Assembly: GCF_020076305.1 (NCBI RefSeq)
Contig: NZ_JAIQXE010000001.1
Span: 1,240,001-1,304,000, forward strand
Direction of reading: 5' to 3'
Length of the DNA stretch: 64,000 bases
Origin: Flavihumibacter profundi
GTDB taxonomy: Bacteria > Bacteroidota > Bacteroidia > Chitinophagales > Chitinophagaceae
Made by a program: the position numbers and the translations under genes. The notes below the pieces were generated by a model. The model worked only from the letters and a program-made list of their open reading frames with translations. It did not search any database and was not told the origin of the DNA. This document shows, piece after piece, positions 9,292 through 17,665 of the stretch; within the stretch, counting starts at the first letter, position 1; each line of letters begins with the position of its first letter.

Positions 9292-9317
9292 ATGCCATCC
9301 TGCGAACAGGACGGCAT
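9292..9317. terminator. Stable hairpin with CGAA loop after the small lipoprotein gene
   Basis: Arms ATGCCATCCTG (9292-9302) and CAGGACGGCAT (9307-9317) pair with one mismatch around a CGAA loop. There is no T run of its own; it could protect the mRNA 3' end or act with the palindrome at 9240-9277. Confidence 0.5.
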
Positions 9318-9345
9318 CTAACATTTGCTTGCCATATGAAAAATT

Positions 9346-9555
9346 TTACTTTTTCGGTGCTTCAACCTGGGCTTTTACAGTATCAACAGCAGCCTTTGCA
9401 GTTGAATCGATAGTTGCTTTTGCACTGTCAACAGTAGCAGTAACAGCAGAATCAACTGCAGCTACAGTAGAATCAGCAGTAGCTTCAGTAGTTTCAGCAG
9501 CATTGTTACAAGCTGCGAATGCGCCAATAACCAGAACAAAAAGGAGCTTTTTCAT
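9346..9555 (-). CDS. Small Ala-rich lipoprotein
   Basis: A 69-residue protein with a signal peptide and a lipobox (GAFAAC, lipidated Cys16). The mature part is a low-complexity run of A, T, V, D and K with recurring VDSA/VDT units and no aromatic residues, like a short amphipathic helix in the style of small envelope lipoproteins such as Lpp. It ends in a lysine-containing tail (APKK). It is a single-gene unit followed by two hairpins, which suggests an abundant, stable transcript. It is divergent from the sigma factor gene at 9694. The antisense frame over the same bases is a shadow. The function, perhaps envelope tethering, is inference. Confidence 0.8.
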   Translation of the reverse strand: MKKLLFVLVIGAFAACNNAAETTEATADSTVAAVDSAVTATVDSAKATIDSTAKAAVDTVKAQVEAPKK

Positions 9556-9693
9556 TTGATCTCTTTTAAATTTTTTGAATGAATGATTTGGTATTTATAC
9601 TATAATCAGAAAAAGGTAACCCTCACATTAATTTATTTTTTTGCCGGGCTTTCCGGGTTACTATTTGTTATTTTGGGTATTAAATAAAGCAGC

Positions 9694-10263
9694 GTGACGA
9701 CAGATCCATTTGAAAAAACATTGCTGAAAGGATTGGCAGAGAATGACCGGAGGGCAACTGAAACCATATACAAAGACAATTATCCTATGGTTCAATCGCT
9801 GATTATTAATAACAATGGAAGTGTAGATGACGCCAGAGATATTTTCCAGGAAGCGATGCTCGTTTTGTATGAAAAAGCAAAGTCAGAAAAATTCGAACTG
9901 AGCTGCCAAATAAAAACATATTTATATTCTGTATCCAGAAGACTGTGGCTCAAGCGTTTACAACAATTACAGAAGTATTCATCTGAAGTAGAGGGCTTTG
10001 CTGAAGTTGTTCCAGTTGAGGACGAACTGGAATTACATGAAATGAAAAATATGGAATTCCAGGTAATGGAAAAAGCAATGATGGGATTAGGTGAACCCTG
10101 CAGAAGTTTATTGGAAGCCTATTATTTGCAGAAAAGAAGCATGATTGAAATAGCTGGTAATTTTGGCTATACTAATGCAGATAATGCGAAGAACCAGAAG
10201 TATAAATGCCTGACCCGATTGAAAAAACTGTTTTTTGCTCAATATAAAAACCAGGTAATATGA
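9694..10263 (+). CDS. ECF-type RNA polymerase sigma factor
   Basis: A 189-residue sigma-70 family protein. The sigma-2 region is about residues 20-90 (DDARDIFQEAMLVLYEKA, then IKTYLYSVSRRLWLKRL). The sigma-4 region is about 120-180 (EPCRSLLEAYYLQKRSMIEIAGNFG, with a helix-turn-helix ending NAKNQKYKCLTRLKKLF). No sigma-3 domain is present, as in ECF factors. The start is GTG at 9694; no ATG upstream fits. It overlaps by 4 bases (ATGA) the next gene, a membrane protein with a putative anti-sigma-like N-terminus and a protease domain, so it is probably held inactive by that partner. Target promoters are unknown. Confidence 0.9.
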   Translation: MTTDPFEKTLLKGLAENDRRATETIYKDNYPMVQSLIINNNGSVDDARDIFQEAMLVLYEKAKSEKFELSCQIKTYLYSVSRRLWLKRLQQLQKYSSEVEGFAEVVPVEDELELHEMKNMEFQVMEKAMMGLGEPCRSLLEAYYLQKRSMIEIAGNFGYTNADNAKNQKYKCLTRLKKLFFAQYKNQVI

Positions 10264-11357
10264 ACGACGATGTACAAATTTTGGAAGCTGTGGAAAGATA
10301 TATCCTGGGTGAAATGAATATTCAGGAAAAGGAATATTTTGAGCAATTGCGCAGAACAAACCCGGAAATCGACCAACTTGTTGTTGAGCATGCTATTTTT
10401 TTACAGCAGCTAACGCATTTCGGCGAAAGGAAGTCTATTAAGGGTTTATTACACGAAACCCATAACCATCTTATAAATACTGGCGAGATCAAAGATGTAA
10501 TGCCTAAAATCCGGGTTTTACAACAGGTAAATAAGTATAAAAAGGTTTTTGCTATGGCAGCGTCAATTGCCGGACTAACTGCTTTGGCGATCAGTGGCCT
10601 TGTTGCTTTCCTGAGTCCGAAAAGCAGTCCTCATGAAATTGCTCTGCTTAAAAAAGAGATCAATGCAGTAAAAATATCCCAAAAACAAACCCAAAAGGAA
10701 ATTAGTTCGTTTAAATCAATACCTAGTAAGCCAGATGCACCTGGTAAATTTGGTGGAACCGGATTTTTAATTGACGGTAAAGGTTATCTCGTAACATCAG
10801 CCCATGTAATTTCAAAAGCCGATTCCATTTATATTATTAATAATAAAGGAGAATATTTTAAGGCAAAGACAATGCTTGTCAACGATAATACCGATATCGC
10901 CATACTCAAAATTGACGACAACCGCTTTGTTCCTGTTGACCATTTACCATACGGCATCCGTAATGGAAAGGCTGAACTGGGGGAGCAAATATTTACGCTT
11001 GGATTCCCTCGTACAGAAATTGTGTACAATGAAGGTTATCTTAGTGCTAAAACGGGATTTGATGGTGATACAATTACGTACCAGATTGCAATTTCAGCAA
11101 ATCCAGGTAACTCAGGTGGTCCAATCTTTAACCATGCAGGAGAAGTAATTGGTGTTTTAAGCGGAAAACAACTGACTGCAGAAGGCGTTGTATTCAGTAG
11201 CCAGAGTAAAAATATCTTCGCCGCCCTCGATTCTTTAAAAGTTGATAGTTCGCTATACAGCCTCAAAGTGCCTACCCGTTCCAGTGTAAAAGGCATTGAT
11301 CGTGTACAGCAAATTAAAAAGATTGAAGATTGTATTTACAACGTGATGACTTACTAA
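10260..11357 (+). CDS. Membrane-anchored trypsin-like protease with anti-sigma-like N-terminus
   Basis: A 365-residue protein. Residues 1-90 are cytoplasmic, helical and resemble the N-terminus of Bacteroidota anti-sigma factors (AVERYILGEMNIQEKEYFEQL); no zinc motif H-x3-C-x2-C is present. A single membrane helix lies at about 96-119, followed by a short coiled coil (125-150). Residues 163-330 are an HtrA/DegP-like trypsin domain with His182 (TSAHV), Asp212 (NDNTDIAIL) and Ser285 (NPGNSGGP), all three catalytic residues intact. No PDZ domain follows. The gene overlaps the ECF sigma gene by 4 bases. I infer that it holds the sigma factor at the membrane while its periplasmic part senses or cuts damaged protein; the anti-sigma activity itself is not shown. 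Confidence 0.85.
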   Translation: MNDDVQILEAVERYILGEMNIQEKEYFEQLRRTNPEIDQLVVEHAIFLQQLTHFGERKSIKGLLHETHNHLINTGEIKDVMPKIRVLQQVNKYKKVFAMAASIAGLTALAISGLVAFLSPKSSPHEIALLKKEINAVKISQKQTQKEISSFKSIPSKPDAPGKFGGTGFLIDGKGYLVTSAHVISKADSIYIINNKGEYFKAKTMLVNDNTDIAILKIDDNRFVPVDHLPYGIRNGKAELGEQIFTLGFPRTEIVYNEGYLSAKTGFDGDTITYQIAISANPGNSGGPIFNHAGEVIGVLSGKQLTAEGVVFSSQSKNIFAALDSLKVDSSLYSLKVPTRSSVKGIDRVQQIKKIEDCIYNVMTY

Positions 11358-11390
11358 GTATTAGGCAGCATTAAATACTGCCTAATACTT
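11356..11390. terminator. Inverted repeat between convergent genes
   Basis: A perfect 13-base inverted repeat (AAGTATTAGGCAG at 11356-11368, complement at 11378-11390, 9-base loop) starts within the stop codon of the protease gene. No long T run follows, so termination strength is uncertain. Confidence 0.55.
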
Positions 11391-11406
11391 AATGTTCATC
11401 ATTTTC

Positions 11407-12309
11407 CTATGAAACCCATAGGTTTTGTGGATACTCACCCTTTTCAACCAGTGCATCTAGGCTTGCCTGCACACTTGGAGCGTCTTCCTTATAAGTCACA
11501 CCAAACCAGTTTGATGATGTAGGTATAACCGGTATTACACCCAAGCCTGATTTAGTAAATTTGTCTGCGACAATCGGTATAAAAAACTCGGATTTGGGGT
11601 TATTTGCATTTTCCTTCAAAAAAGCATCAAACATTTCCTGGCTAACCGCAAAAACCGAAGGATGAAAACACCAGAAATTCATGGATACACTTGATTTTAA
11701 CGGCAATACCTTGGGCTCCAGGTTGTCATCGCACTGGATTTGTCCATCCTTTAATGAAATATTCAGCCTTTCTGCTATGGATTCAAGATTTCCTTTACTG
11801 TCCACCTGGCAAACCCCTCTGTTTACGGTTCCATGCTCAGAAAGTGTTTTTAATAATTCATATCCAATGATCGCATAGGTTTTTTCATTACAATCTCGAA
11901 CTAGGAACCTATAAGCCTGCTCAAAAGCATCCCGACCATAAAAATCGTCTGCATTGATTACGGCGAATGGTTCATTCACTGCAGTTTTTGCACAGAGTAC
12001 TGCATGGGCTGTTCCCCAGGGCTTAGTTCGGTCTGCAGGAACTGGGGCACCATTTAAGAATGCATTCAGGTCCTGAAACACATAATCAACCCTTACCCTG
12101 CCCTGCAATTTTTCCCCAAAAATTTCCCTGAAGTCCTGCTCAAATTCCTTTCTGATAATAAATACTACTTTTCCAAAGCCGGCACGGATAGCATCATAAA
12201 TTGAATATTCCATGATTGTTTCTCCACTCGGTCCAAATGATTGGATCTGCTTAAGACTCCCATACCGGGAAGCCATTCCCGCAGCCAGTATCACAAGTGT
12301 TGGTTGCAT
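11407..12309 (-). CDS. Sugar-phosphate nucleotidyltransferase family protein
   Basis: A 300-residue protein when started at the ATG at 12309; the open frame continues 25 codons further upstream but that extension has no domain. The N-terminal segment LVILAAGMASRYGSLKQIQSFGPSGE is split here as VILAAGMASRYG, then KQ, the nucleotide-binding signature of NTP-transferases. NADDFYG is the metal-binding acidic motif. Such enzymes join a nucleoside triphosphate to a sugar-1-phosphate. The sugar and nucleotide cannot be read from the sequence. It is divergent from the PLP enzyme at 12351 with 41 bases between them, and no glycan cluster is adjacent. Confidence 0.85.
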   Translation of the reverse strand: MQPTLVILAAGMASRYGSLKQIQSFGPSGETIMEYSIYDAIRAGFGKVVFIIRKEFEQDFREIFGEKLQGRVRVDYVFQDLNAFLNGAPVPADRTKPWGTAHAVLCAKTAVNEPFAVINADDFYGRDAFEQAYRFLVRDCNEKTYAIIGYELLKTLSEHGTVNRGVCQVDSKGNLESIAERLNISLKDGQIQCDDNLEPKVLPLKSSVSMNFWCFHPSVFAVSQEMFDAFLKENANNPKSEFFIPIVADKFTKSGLGVIPVIPTSSNWFGVTYKEDAPSVQASLDALVEKGEYPQNLWVS

Positions 12310-12314
12310 TCTTC

Positions 12315-12322
12315 TATTTTTG
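12315..12322 (+). promoter_or_regulatory. TAnnTTTG box before the PLP enzyme gene
   Basis: TATTTTTG, ending 28 bases before the ATG at 12351. No convincing upstream TTTG element. It overlaps the divergent gene boundary. Confidence 0.45.
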
Positions 12323-12350
12323 TTTAAAACACGAATATAAATATTCCGAT

Positions 12351-13253
12351 ATGAATTTACCGGTAACAAACAATATGGCAACAATGCAACCGGTTGAGTT
12401 TTTCCGGAAACAACGGATACAGGTTGATTTATTGCGGCTGGATAAAATCCATACGGTTATTTCCGGTAATAAATGGTATAAGCTAAAGGAATGGTTGAAA
12501 ATAGCTATAGAGCAAAGAAAAGAAGGGGTATTTACAGCAGGCGGAGCATATTCTAACCATATTGTTGCAACCGCATGTGCAGCCCAATACGCCGGATTGA
12601 AAAGTGCCGCGATAATCCGGGGAGAACAGGGAGAAAAACAAAGCAAAACTCTGGCTGATGCACGTTCTTATGGAATGGAATTGCACTTTTTCTCAAGGAA
12701 AGATTATGGCTTGTTGAAAACCGGTTTGGAAAATTCCGGACTTATACCTGCTAACTGGCTGGCAATCCCGGAAGGAGGACAAGGGCAGCCCGGCGTTTTG
12801 GGTGCTTCTTCAATTCTTGATATTGTGCCCTCATTGCATGACTACAGCCATATTATTTGTGCAGTTGGAACAGGCACAATGCTTGCTGGCCTTACAAATG
12901 CAGCATTTGGGCATCAAAAATTAATAGGCATCAGCAGTTTAAAAGGGGATGACAACCTCACTAGTGAAATTAAAAAATGGCAAAACGAAAATGCAGCCCC
13001 TTTTAGCCTGCTTTATGATTATCATTTTGGCGGTTACGCTAAACACCCCCCCTCCCTTCTCAATTTCATGAACGAACTGTACCGCATAACCGAAATACCC
13101 ACTGATATTGTTTATACCGGTAAAATGCTGTTCGGCCTTCAAGACCTGGTTAAAAAGGGCCATTTTCAGGATTCCGACAAAGTATTAGCCATTCATAGTG
13201 GTGGGCTTCAGGGTAACCGTTCGTTAAATTCCGGCCAATTGATTTTTTTATAA
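12351..13253 (+). CDS. D-cysteine desulfhydrase / ACC deaminase family PLP enzyme
   Basis: A 300-residue fold-type II PLP enzyme. SGNKWYKLKEWL (about 40-51) holds the PLP lysine, GGAYSNHIVATA is the phosphate/substrate loop with the conserved SNH, and GTGTMLAGL is the glycine-rich PLP-phosphate loop. The family includes D-cysteine desulfhydrase and 1-aminocyclopropane-1-carboxylate deaminase; which substrate is used here is not resolved, and D-cysteine is the more usual assignment in bacteria without plant contact. The ATG at 12351 is chosen over an earlier frame start because the extension overlaps the divergent gene. The start of the next gene lies about 34 bases downstream. Confidence 0.85.
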   Translation: MNLPVTNNMATMQPVEFFRKQRIQVDLLRLDKIHTVISGNKWYKLKEWLKIAIEQRKEGVFTAGGAYSNHIVATACAAQYAGLKSAAIIRGEQGEKQSKTLADARSYGMELHFFSRKDYGLLKTGLENSGLIPANWLAIPEGGQGQPGVLGASSILDIVPSLHDYSHIICAVGTGTMLAGLTNAAFGHQKLIGISSLKGDDNLTSEIKKWQNENAAPFSLLYDYHFGGYAKHPPSLLNFMNELYRITEIPTDIVYTGKMLFGLQDLVKKGHFQDSDKVLAIHSGGLQGNRSLNSGQLIFL

Positions 13254-13274
13254 GGGATTAAAATTGCCCTACCT

Positions 13275-13282
13275 TATATTTG
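13275..13282 (+). promoter_or_regulatory. TAnnTTTG box 5 bases before a start codon
   Basis: TATATTTG, ending 5 bases before the ATG at 13288. If this is the -7 element, the transcript would have almost no leader. It also supports 13288 rather than 13264 as the start. Confidence 0.5.
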
Positions 13283-13287
13283 CCGCG

Positions 13288-14217
13288 ATGGCAAGTATAA
13301 ACTGCAAAACTCGAATATTTGTAACTGTACTTATTGTATTATTCTTAGATTTCAATGCTCATGGACAGGATACTTTACCTTCTTTTTCAGCAGTAATCAG
13401 GTCGGGCAATAAAGTATTGATCAGCTGGACCAATCTTTTTGGCAATAAAACCAAACAATTAAGTATACAGCGTTCCCGGGATAGCCTGCGCCAGTTTAAA
13501 ACTATAGTTTCCATTCCGGATCCAACTGTTTTATTAAATGGATATGTTGATAATAAATCAACTGATAGCAATTATTACTACAGGTTGTATATTTTATTAG
13601 ATAGCGGACGATATTTATTTAGTCCATCGAGGAAACCTACAAAATACATACCTCCGACGCCCAAAAAACAAATTGACAACCCTGATCCTTCCAATAAAAA
13701 CAAATCAAATTATCCGGATGCGGGAGTCGTTCCACCACGTCCTGTGCTAACTGAAGTAGACCTTCCCAATAAAGCAAAGGGGCAAATGAAAGAACCTGAA
13801 AAAACTTACACTATCAAAAAGGGCAGCCTGATTGTTGACAATTTAAAGGAATCTGAACTTAAACGTTTCAGGGATTCTGTTTCCCTAAAAACCAAGGACA
13901 CGATTTCGAGCATTTCGAAGGATACAATATTTATTAAACCATTTATTCCCAAAGATGTATACAAATTATCTAAATATATCTTCCCCGATAAAACAGGTTT
14001 GCTGCATATAGAACTTCCTGATGCACAAAAAAGGAAATATCAAATCAGGTTTTTCGATGAAAACAAAACTTTCTTATTTGAGGTGAAAAACATCAGAGAC
14101 CCGGTATTATTGCTTGACAAAGCAAATTTTGAACATGCCGGCTGGTTTCTTTTTGAATTATATGATGACTATACGCTGATTGAAAAGAACCGTTTTTTTA
14201 TTGGCAAGGATTTCTAA
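13288..14217 (+). CDS. Exported protein of unknown function, Lys/Pro-rich linker
   Basis: A 309-residue protein from the ATG at 13288 (the frame is open to 13264, but a TAnnTTTG box lies between). A signal peptide ends near AHGQD. Residues about 30-115 are beta-rich with IRSGNKVLISWTN and YYYRLYILLDSG, resembling a fibronectin type III fold. A proline- and lysine-rich linker follows (KYIPPTPKK), then a second beta-rich C-terminal domain (about 210-309, GLLHIELPDAQKRKYQIRF). This last part resembles the T9SS-tail fold but lacks the usual PNP motif, so I do not call it. It lies in the same direction as the PLP enzyme and convergent with lipB. The function is unknown. Confidence 0.75.
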   Translation: MASINCKTRIFVTVLIVLFLDFNAHGQDTLPSFSAVIRSGNKVLISWTNLFGNKTKQLSIQRSRDSLRQFKTIVSIPDPTVLLNGYVDNKSTDSNYYYRLYILLDSGRYLFSPSRKPTKYIPPTPKKQIDNPDPSNKNKSNYPDAGVVPPRPVLTEVDLPNKAKGQMKEPEKTYTIKKGSLIVDNLKESELKRFRDSVSLKTKDTISSISKDTIFIKPFIPKDVYKLSKYIFPDKTGLLHIELPDAQKRKYQIRFFDENKTFLFEVKNIRDPVLLLDKANFEHAGWFLFELYDDYTLIEKNRFFIGKDF

Positions 14218-14225
14218 ACCTGGAC

Positions 14226-14924
14226 CTAAAGGTCTTGTACAAGTTTAACAGCGAAAACATCCTCGAAATTTTTTTTAACACTGTCTTTTACAAGGTTAAA
14301 AGGAATTAATCCGCCCAATTCTTTCTCCATTGAGGTAACCGATTTTTGTTGTATACCACAGGGTATTATATGGTCAAAAAAAGAAAGGTCCGTATTTACA
14401 TTCAGGGCAAAACCGTGCATGGTGACCCAACGGCTGCAACGTACGCCCATAGCGCATATCTTCCTTTCTTTACCTGGCAGGTTCGCATCAAGCCAAACCC
14501 CCGTTTCCCCTGGTGACCGTTCACCTTTTAAGCCAAAATCGTTTAGGGTCTGGATAATAACTTCCTCGAGGCTCCGCAGGTAACGGCCAATATCGGTATA
14601 GAATTTTTCCAGGTCCAGTATAGGGTAACCAACCAATTGTTGCGGCCCATGGAAAGTAATATCACCGCCCCGGTTTATTTTAAAAAATTCAATACCCCGC
14701 TGGATTCTAGTATCCTCATCAATCAGCACATGCTCCATCTTGCCACTTTTACCAAGCGTATACACAGGCAGGTGCTCTACAAAAAGCAAATGGTGGATAG
14801 TATCCTCGCCCGACTCCTGCCTTTCAGCCTTTTTTCTGAGGTTTTCCTGCAACAAGACCTCCTGAAGGTCCCAGGCCGATTGATAATTCATTATTCCCAG
14901 GTCATTGAACATTACTTGCTGCAT
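14226..14924 (-). CDS. lipB: Lipoyl(octanoyl) transferase
   Basis: A 232-residue LipB. It moves octanoate from acyl carrier protein to the lipoyl domains of 2-oxoacid dehydrogenases and the glycine cleavage H protein, the first step of lipoate synthesis. Motifs are RGGDITFHGPQQLVGYP (the lipoate-binding loop with conserved His), ICAMGVR with the catalytic-region lysine just before it, and FDHIIPCGI with the catalytic cysteine. The length matches the family. The ATG at 14924 agrees with the usual family N-terminus (M..VMFNDLG); a second ATG is at 14912. It is divergent from an RluD-type gene, with 60 bases between. Confidence 0.96.
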   Translation of the reverse strand: MQQVMFNDLGIMNYQSAWDLQEVLLQENLRKKAERQESGEDTIHHLLFVEHLPVYTLGKSGKMEHVLIDEDTRIQRGIEFFKINRGGDITFHGPQQLVGYPILDLEKFYTDIGRYLRSLEEVIIQTLNDFGLKGERSPGETGVWLDANLPGKERKICAMGVRCSRWVTMHGFALNVNTDLSFFDHIIPCGIQQKSVTSMEKELGGLIPFNLVKDSVKKNFEDVFAVKLVQDL

Positions 14925-14928
14925 CCGG

Positions 14929-14936
14929 CAAAATTA
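14929..14936 (-). promoter_or_regulatory. TAnnTTTG box 4 bases before lipB
   Basis: Read on the minus strand this is TAATTTTG, followed by CCGG and then the ATG at 14924. Such spacing predicts a leaderless or nearly leaderless lipB transcript. Confidence 0.5.
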
Positions 14937-14959
14937 GCGGAAGGCTGGCTACAGTTGCC

Positions 14960-14967
14960 TATTTTTG
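14960..14967 (+). promoter_or_regulatory. TAnnTTTG box before the RluD-type gene
   Basis: TATTTTTG, ending 17 bases before the ATG at 14985. No TTTG element at the expected upstream distance. Confidence 0.5.
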
Positions 14968-14984
14968 TCAAAATTTCTTAGCCC

Positions 14985-16055
14985 ATGCTCATTGATCCTG
15001 TTGCAGAAGAACTTGAAGACCAGGTAGATTCAACAGAAGAACTTTACGAACAGCATACCCTTACAATCGATGCAGGCCAGGAACCCATCCGTATTGATAA
15101 GTTCCTTGTTGCAAGAATTGAATATGCAACCAGGAATAAAGTACAGAAAGGCATTGAAGCAGGGAGGGTTACGGTAAATGGGAAACCGACCCAATCAAAT
15201 TACAAAATCAAGGCTGGAGATGAAATTGTTGTTTATTCACACCGCGAAAAGAAAGGGGAACATATTGTTCCTGAACAAATGCCCCTTAATATTCATTATG
15301 AGGATAATGATATCCTGATTATTAATAAACCAGCCGGACTTGTTGTGCACCCCGCATCGGGAAACCCCGGTGGGACGTTAATTAATGGCATAGCCTGGTA
15401 TCTTCAACAACAAAATAAAGAAATTACAGAAGAAAACCTGCCAAGGTTTGGGATGGTACACCGGATCGATAAAAATACAAGCGGTTTAATGGTACTGGCT
15501 AAAACTGACCGGGCAGTGACTTCCTTAGCCAGGCAGTTTTTTGACCATACTGTCTACCGGCGTTATATCGCCCTGGTTTGGGGTGACCTTGCGGAAGAGG
15601 AAGGAACGGTGATTGCCCATATTGGCCGCCATAAAAGATTTAGAAAACTTTTTGACGCCTATCCGGAAGGTGAATATGGTAAGGATGCAATTACCCATTA
15701 TAAGGTACTTGAGAGATTTGGATATGTAACCCTGGTTGAATGCCGTTTAGAAACCGGCCGCACCCACCAGATAAGGGTCCATATGCAACATATTGGCCAC
15801 CCTTTATTCAATGATGATTTTTATGGCGGGGACAGGATTGTAAAAGGCACTGTTTATACTAAATACAGGCAATTTATTGACAACTGCTTCAGTATTTGCC
15901 CAAGGCATGCATTACATGCAAAAAATATTGGTTTCAAACATCCGGGAACTGGGGAGCAGGTTTTTTTTGAGAGTGAATTGGCAAAAGATATGGAAGAGCT
16001 GATTGAAAAATGGCGGAATTATGTAAAGTTCAAAGGGAAAAATATGGAAGATTAA
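14985..16055 (+). CDS. RluA/RluD family 23S rRNA pseudouridine synthase
   Basis: A 356-residue protein with an N-terminal S4 RNA-binding domain (about 30-90, IRIDKFLVARI, VNGKPTQSNYKIKAGDEI) and a pseudouridine synthase domain (about 105-310). The catalytic motif is GMVHRIDKNTSGLMVLAKT with the conserved Asp in HRIDKNTSG; ETGRTHQIRVHM is the second RluA signature. This layout matches RluD, which modifies helix 69 of 23S rRNA, but RluC-type specificity cannot be excluded. It is single and divergent from lipB. The C-terminal 20 residues are charged and not conserved in general. Confidence 0.93.
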   Translation: MLIDPVAEELEDQVDSTEELYEQHTLTIDAGQEPIRIDKFLVARIEYATRNKVQKGIEAGRVTVNGKPTQSNYKIKAGDEIVVYSHREKKGEHIVPEQMPLNIHYEDNDILIINKPAGLVVHPASGNPGGTLINGIAWYLQQQNKEITEENLPRFGMVHRIDKNTSGLMVLAKTDRAVTSLARQFFDHTVYRRYIALVWGDLAEEEGTVIAHIGRHKRFRKLFDAYPEGEYGKDAITHYKVLERFGYVTLVECRLETGRTHQIRVHMQHIGHPLFNDDFYGGDRIVKGTVYTKYRQFIDNCFSICPRHALHAKNIGFKHPGTGEQVFFESELAKDMEELIEKWRNYVKFKGKNMED

Positions 16056-16076
16056 GTTTTACTGTTTTCTTCCCTT

Positions 16077-17012
16077 TTATTTTTTTGCATTAAAGATTGT
16101 AGCGGTAAATACCCCCCGCTCCCTTTTTTTAAATGCCAGTTTCCAGTTGCCCGTATACCGGATTAAAGAAGGCAGCCAGATATCTTCCAATGGGCTAATC
16201 TCCACTTCCATCTGAACATCAAAATCATAAACCGCGGCATCATAACTGAGGTCATACCTGCGTGCAACAATACTCATTTTTTGCTGGTCAAACCAGGTGG
16301 TTATGCTATTAAAAACAACTTTATCCTTCTCAAAACCTGAAAGGTCTTTTTTCGCTGAAATGGTAAATACATAGCAGTTTTGCCCGTGATATGGCTGGAT
16401 ATCTAATTCGAAGTCATAATATGAAGAATTGGGTTCTTCATATATATTGATTTTATCACCGATAAATGGTATACCCGGAATACGCCGCCCTGGATTAAAG
16501 AACATCATTTTTAGCTGCTCCTTGTGTTTTTCCAGTCCGTGCTTATCATGCAGACTCAATTCAGATGCTTTTACAGAAGTGTTTTCCCCGCAAACCTCCC
16601 CCTGGGTGAAAAATAAAGCGGCATACATTTCGGCGGTATAATAATTCCAATCGCCACCAGGTGTTTTTATATCACCACTGCTTTGTTCTTCCAATACAGC
16701 CATTCTGCGGCAGCCATTGCTAAAGTCCTGCTGTGTCTTACTTTGTAGGGATGCCTTTAATTCACCTTTCTTATCGAGCATCCTTACATCATTAAGTGCA
16801 GTATAACTTATTTCATGTAAATTTTTGAAAGCCCGGTAAAAACTGGTATCAAGCTGGATGCGGCGAATAAAGGAAGGAACGTCCATATTACTGCGTACTA
16901 CCACTTCCTTAAGTGTAATCACTTTCTGGTTTATAATTACCATTGAATCCTGCGCACTGATTTGCAGGGCAGCCAGGCAACATAAAAAAATGCTTATTGC
17001 AATAGTTTTCAC
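16077..17012 (-). CDS. Exported protein of unknown function
   Basis: A 311-residue protein with a signal peptide (cut near QISAQDS). ITLKEVVVRSN near residue 35 resembles the plug-entry or carboxypeptidase-regulatory segment of Bacteroidota outer-membrane proteins. The rest is beta-rich, with a single cysteine in NGCRRM and another in GEVCGENT, and FDVQMEVEISPLEDIWLPSLIRY near the C-terminus resembling periplasmic LolA-like or DUF-type lipid-binding folds. I cannot assign a family. Its start is adjacent to the stop of def with no gap, so the two are probably co-transcribed. Confidence 0.75.
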   Translation of the reverse strand: MKTIAISIFLCCLAALQISAQDSMVIINQKVITLKEVVVRSNMDVPSFIRRIQLDTSFYRAFKNLHEISYTALNDVRMLDKKGELKASLQSKTQQDFSNGCRRMAVLEEQSSGDIKTPGGDWNYYTAEMYAALFFTQGEVCGENTSVKASELSLHDKHGLEKHKEQLKMMFFNPGRRIPGIPFIGDKINIYEEPNSSYYDFELDIQPYHGQNCYVFTISAKKDLSGFEKDKVVFNSITTWFDQQKMSIVARRYDLSYDAAVYDFDVQMEVEISPLEDIWLPSLIRYTGNWKLAFKKRERGVFTATIFNAKK

Positions 17013-17591
17013 TTATTTGGCGAACATCATGCGGTAATCAACCCTTACTTTCCCTTTGGAAATATCATCAAGCTTGCCTTTAAGTAATTTTCGCTTTAAG
17101 GGCTTAATATGGTCAATAAAAAGCTTTCCTTCCAGGTGGTCATATTCATGCAGAATAACCCTTGCCGTTATTCCATTAAAAGTTCTAGACTGAGGCTGGA
17201 AATTTTCATCAAAATATTCAATAGTCACTTCCTCAGGCCGTAATACATCTTCCCTGATTTTGGGTATGCTAAGGCAGCCTTCATTGTAAGGCCAGTCTTC
17301 TCCAGTCAATTCTTTAATATGAGCATTTATAAAAACAGACTTAATGCCTTCGTCGTCAGGGTATTCTTTCTTTTCATCTGGTTCAAGGTTATCAAAAATC
17401 TGGGCACTATCCACGACAAAAAGCCTGATATCCCGGTTAACCTGGGGAGCTGCGAGCCCAACACCATTACTATAATACATTGTTTCCCACATATCCAGAA
17501 TGAGTTGGTCCAGGGCCGGGAATTCGGGGGTAATATCTTTAGCTACTGTTCTTAAAACCGGATGACCATATGCAACAATGGGTAAAATCAT
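17013..17591 (-). CDS. def: Peptide deformylase
   Basis: A 192-residue deformylase that removes the formyl group from the initiator methionine of new proteins. All three motifs are present: GVGLAAPQ (about 43-50), EGCLSIP with the metal-ligand cysteine, and HEYDHLEG with the two metal-ligand histidines and the catalytic glutamate. The ATG at 17591 is chosen; the frame extends to a TTG at 17609 but the family N-terminus (MILPIVAYG) begins here. It is followed without gap by an exported protein gene and preceded by ruvX on the same strand, 74 bases away. Confidence 0.96.
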   Translation of the reverse strand: MILPIVAYGHPVLRTVAKDITPEFPALDQLILDMWETMYYSNGVGLAAPQVNRDIRLFVVDSAQIFDNLEPDEKKEYPDDEGIKSVFINAHIKELTGEDWPYNEGCLSIPKIREDVLRPEEVTIEYFDENFQPQSRTFNGITARVILHEYDHLEGKLFIDHIKPLKRKLLKGKLDDISKGKVRVDYRMMFAK

Positions 17592-17665
17592 GCTTCTCTC
17601 ATTTTTCAAGGTGCGAAGGTAAGAAAAGAAGGAAGACAGTCCTTGGGTTGTGGCTTATAGATTGG

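Noticed and set aside
9329-9559. 76-residue frame on the plus strand over the lipoprotein gene
   Set aside because: It is the antisense shadow of the Ala-rich lipoprotein, which has a signal peptide and lipobox on the minus strand.
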